A stretch of DNA of 64,000 bases from Denitrovibrio sp. GTDB taxonomy: Bacteria; Chrysiogenota; Deferribacteres; Deferribacterales; Geovibrionaceae. Location of the stretch: the NCBI GenBank assembly GCA_002869145.1, contig PKTM01000011.1, forward strand, positions 262,236-326,235. The letters run 5' to 3'. The notes beneath the pieces were generated by a model. That model had not been told where the DNA came from. It made no database searches and saw only the letters and a list, made by a program, of their open reading frames with translations. Shown piece by piece: positions 62,618 through 64,000 of the stretch. The first letter of the stretch is position 1; every line of letters starts with the position of its first letter. Made by a program: the position numbers and the translations under genes.

Positions 62618-64000
62618 AGATGGACTTTATGTGATGCTTCTCAGCATCCACGGCCTTGTGCGATGGAACGAACCTGAACTGGGGCGTGATTCGGACACAG
62701 GCGGACAGGTTAAATATGTACTTGAACTGCTGGATAATCTTGCACTGCATGAAAAAGTTGACCGTGCCGAGCTTATTACCAGACAGGTTTTTGATAAAAG
62801 GGTAAGTGACGACTACTCTGTTAAAGAGGAACTCACTGACAACGGAGGCATCATATCAAGGCTGCCTTTCGGTCCCAGCAGATATCTTAAAAAAGAACGT
62901 TTCTGGCCTTATCTGGACACCTTGGTGGAGAATCTGCTGCGCCATATAAAAAGTGTCGGGCGTGTGCCGGATATCATACACGCTCACTATGCTGATGCAG
63001 GTTTTGTGGGCTCTCAGCTCTCTCATTATGTAGGTGTTCCGCTGATTTTTACCGGACACTCTTTGGGGCATGACAAGCTTCGAACCCTTCTTGAAAAGGG
63101 TGTGTCCAAAGACGAAGCCGATAAAACATATAATATTAACAGAAGGATAAAAGCCGAAGAGACAGCTCTTCGTTTCGCAAAGGCTGTCGTTACCAGCACA
63201 AAACAGGAAGCAACGGCTCAGTACGGTGATTATCAGAACTTCCGTCCAAAAAAAATACATGTAATGCCGCCGGGCGTTTATCTGGACAAATTTTTTAAAT
63301 ACAAAGGGCCGGTAAAAAAACTATCAGTATATGACAAGGTTGCGAGGTTTCTTGATGAGCCGGATAAGCCTGCGGTGCTTGCTATATCAAGAGCTGATGA
63401 AAAGAAAAACATAACAACACTTCTGGACGCATATGGTCAGAATAAAGCTCTTCAGGAGGCTGCAAATCTCATTATTGTGGCAGGCAACAGAGAAGATATT
63501 GCAGAGATGCCCTCTGGCGCCAGAAAGGTTCTTTCGGATATGCTCCGAAAGATAGATAAATATGACCTTTACGGCAAGGTTGCCTACCCAAAGAAGCACC
63601 AGTCTGAACAGGTAGTTGAGTTTTATCAGCTGGCAGAAAGACTGAACGGCGTATTTGTGAACCCTGCACTGGTGGAACCATTCGGGCTTACTATACTTGA
63701 GGCTACAGCAACGGGAATACCTGTTGTAGCCACTAACGACGGTGGTCCAACTGAGATTTTAGGCAATTGCAAGAACGGCCTTCTGGTGAACCCCACAGAT
63801 GCTGAGGCTATGGGTAATGCAATACTGAAAGGTGTTACAGATAAAAAACTGCATAGGCAGTGGTCCAAAGCAGGACTGACAAACATTTATAAATTCTATA
63901 CGTGGAAAGGGCATGTTCAGAAATATGTCCGGCTGGTTGAAAAGATAAAAAATATAGACAGGAAAGGTTATTACACAATGAAAAGCGCAAAAAGGATTAC
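62604..64000 (+). CDS. Sucrose-phosphate synthase (GT4), N-terminal part, cut by the window edge
   Basis: 465 codons are seen with no stop before the edge. Start ATG 62604 has AAGGAGGAG upstream. Motifs: SIHGLVRWNEPELGRDSDTG, then GGQVKYVLELL; PDIIHAHYADAGFVGSQLS; FTGHSLGHDK; and in the C-half NPALVEPFGLTILEAT and GIPVVATNDGGP. This is the sucrose-phosphate synthase/sucrose synthase type of GT4; RDSDTGGQ favours SPS. A C-terminal phosphatase domain may follow beyond the edge. Together with fructokinase it points to sucrose as osmolyte or reserve. Confidence 0.93.
   Translation, partial: MPSGRDGLYVMLLSIHGLVRWNEPELGRDSDTGGQVKYVLELLDNLALHEKVDRAELITRQVFDKRVSDDYSVKEELTDNGGIISRLPFGPSRYLKKERFWPYLDTLVENLLRHIKSVGRVPDIIHAHYADAGFVGSQLSHYVGVPLIFTGHSLGHDKLRTLLEKGVSKDEADKTYNINRRIKAEETALRFAKAVVTSTKQEATAQYGDYQNFRPKKIHVMPPGVYLDKFFKYKGPVKKLSVYDKVARFLDEPDKPAVLAISRADEKKNITTLLDAYGQNKALQEAANLIIVAGNREDIAEMPSGARKVLSDMLRKIDKYDLYGKVAYPKKHQSEQVVEFYQLAERLNGVFVNPALVEPFGLTILEATATGIPVVATNDGGPTEILGNCKNGLLVNPTDAEAMGNAILKGVTDKKLHRQWSKAGLTNIYKFYTWKGHVQKYVRLVEKIKNIDRKGYYTMKSAKRI

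Overview
The window is a 64 kb stretch of a Gram-negative (diderm) bacterial chromosome of moderate to low GC. It carries LPS heptosyltransferases, lipoprotein and periplasmic signals, and mostly tightly packed housekeeping operons. The gene mix fits an anaerobically living member of Deferribacterota (Denitrovibrio/Geovibrio-like): pta-ackA, a glutamyl-tRNA heme pathway, many large sensory kinases, a CIRCE-controlled hrcA-grpE-dnaK-dnaJ operon, and sucrose-phosphate synthase with fructokinase. That placement is inference; there is no rRNA or other marker here to prove it.

Layout. 1-3.4 kb: tail of a probable HDOD-type signalling gene, an IclR regulator and a soluble hybrid histidine kinase. 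3.4-8.6 kb (minus): aminotransferase, then argH-lipoprotein-der. 8.6-13.6 kb (minus): heat-shock operon hrcA-grpE-dnaK-dnaJ behind a clear promoter and CIRCE; dnaJ has an in-frame UGA at codon 104. 13.6-17.2 kb: Sir2-like protein, DUF2917 protein divergent from a MocR-type regulator, murI. 17.2-23.9 kb (minus): TIGR01777 oxidoreductase, polytopic membrane protein, a LuxP-type AI-2 receptor and a LuxQ-like sensor whose output is GGDEF-EAL. 24-30 kb (plus): pta, ackA, ruvB, radA, fabI, with palindromic intergenic repeats. 30-39.5 kb: DUF2156 protein, hemX-like/hemA/hemC/hemD/hemB, DUF815 ATPase, membrane histidine kinase. 39.5-49.2 kb (minus): mutT (apparent AUU start), pgk, gap, PAS/coiled-coil protein, comF, gpmI, DksA-like protein, rlmH, rlmB, transketolase. 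49.3-58 kb: TPR protein and glycerate 2-kinase, two heptosyltransferases, EamA and TauE/SafE transporters, DUF1634, two crotonase-fold proteins, a second DksA-like protein and an AEC transporter. 58-61.1 kb: an AT-rich LtaS-like gene between two decayed IS30-family copies. 61.1-64 kb: Nudix hydrolase, fructokinase and a sucrose-phosphate synthase running off the edge.

How the genes work together. Central carbon flow is represented by lower glycolysis (gap, pgk, gpmI), transketolase, glycerate kinase and acetate/acetyl-phosphate interconversion. Tetrapyrrole synthesis runs from glutamyl-tRNA to uroporphyrinogen III. Protein quality control is under HrcA. The most interesting signalling unit is the luxP-like gene followed by a membrane GGDEF-EAL protein. 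All AI-2-contacting residues that I can recall for Vibrio LuxP are present, which suggests direct conversion of an AI-2 signal into c-di-GMP turnover instead of the LuxQ phosphorelay.

No tRNA, rRNA, CRISPR array, riboswitch or prophage was recognised. The only mobile DNA seen is the pair of IS30 relics. The longest gene-free stretches are covered as intergenic repeats or IS remnants.
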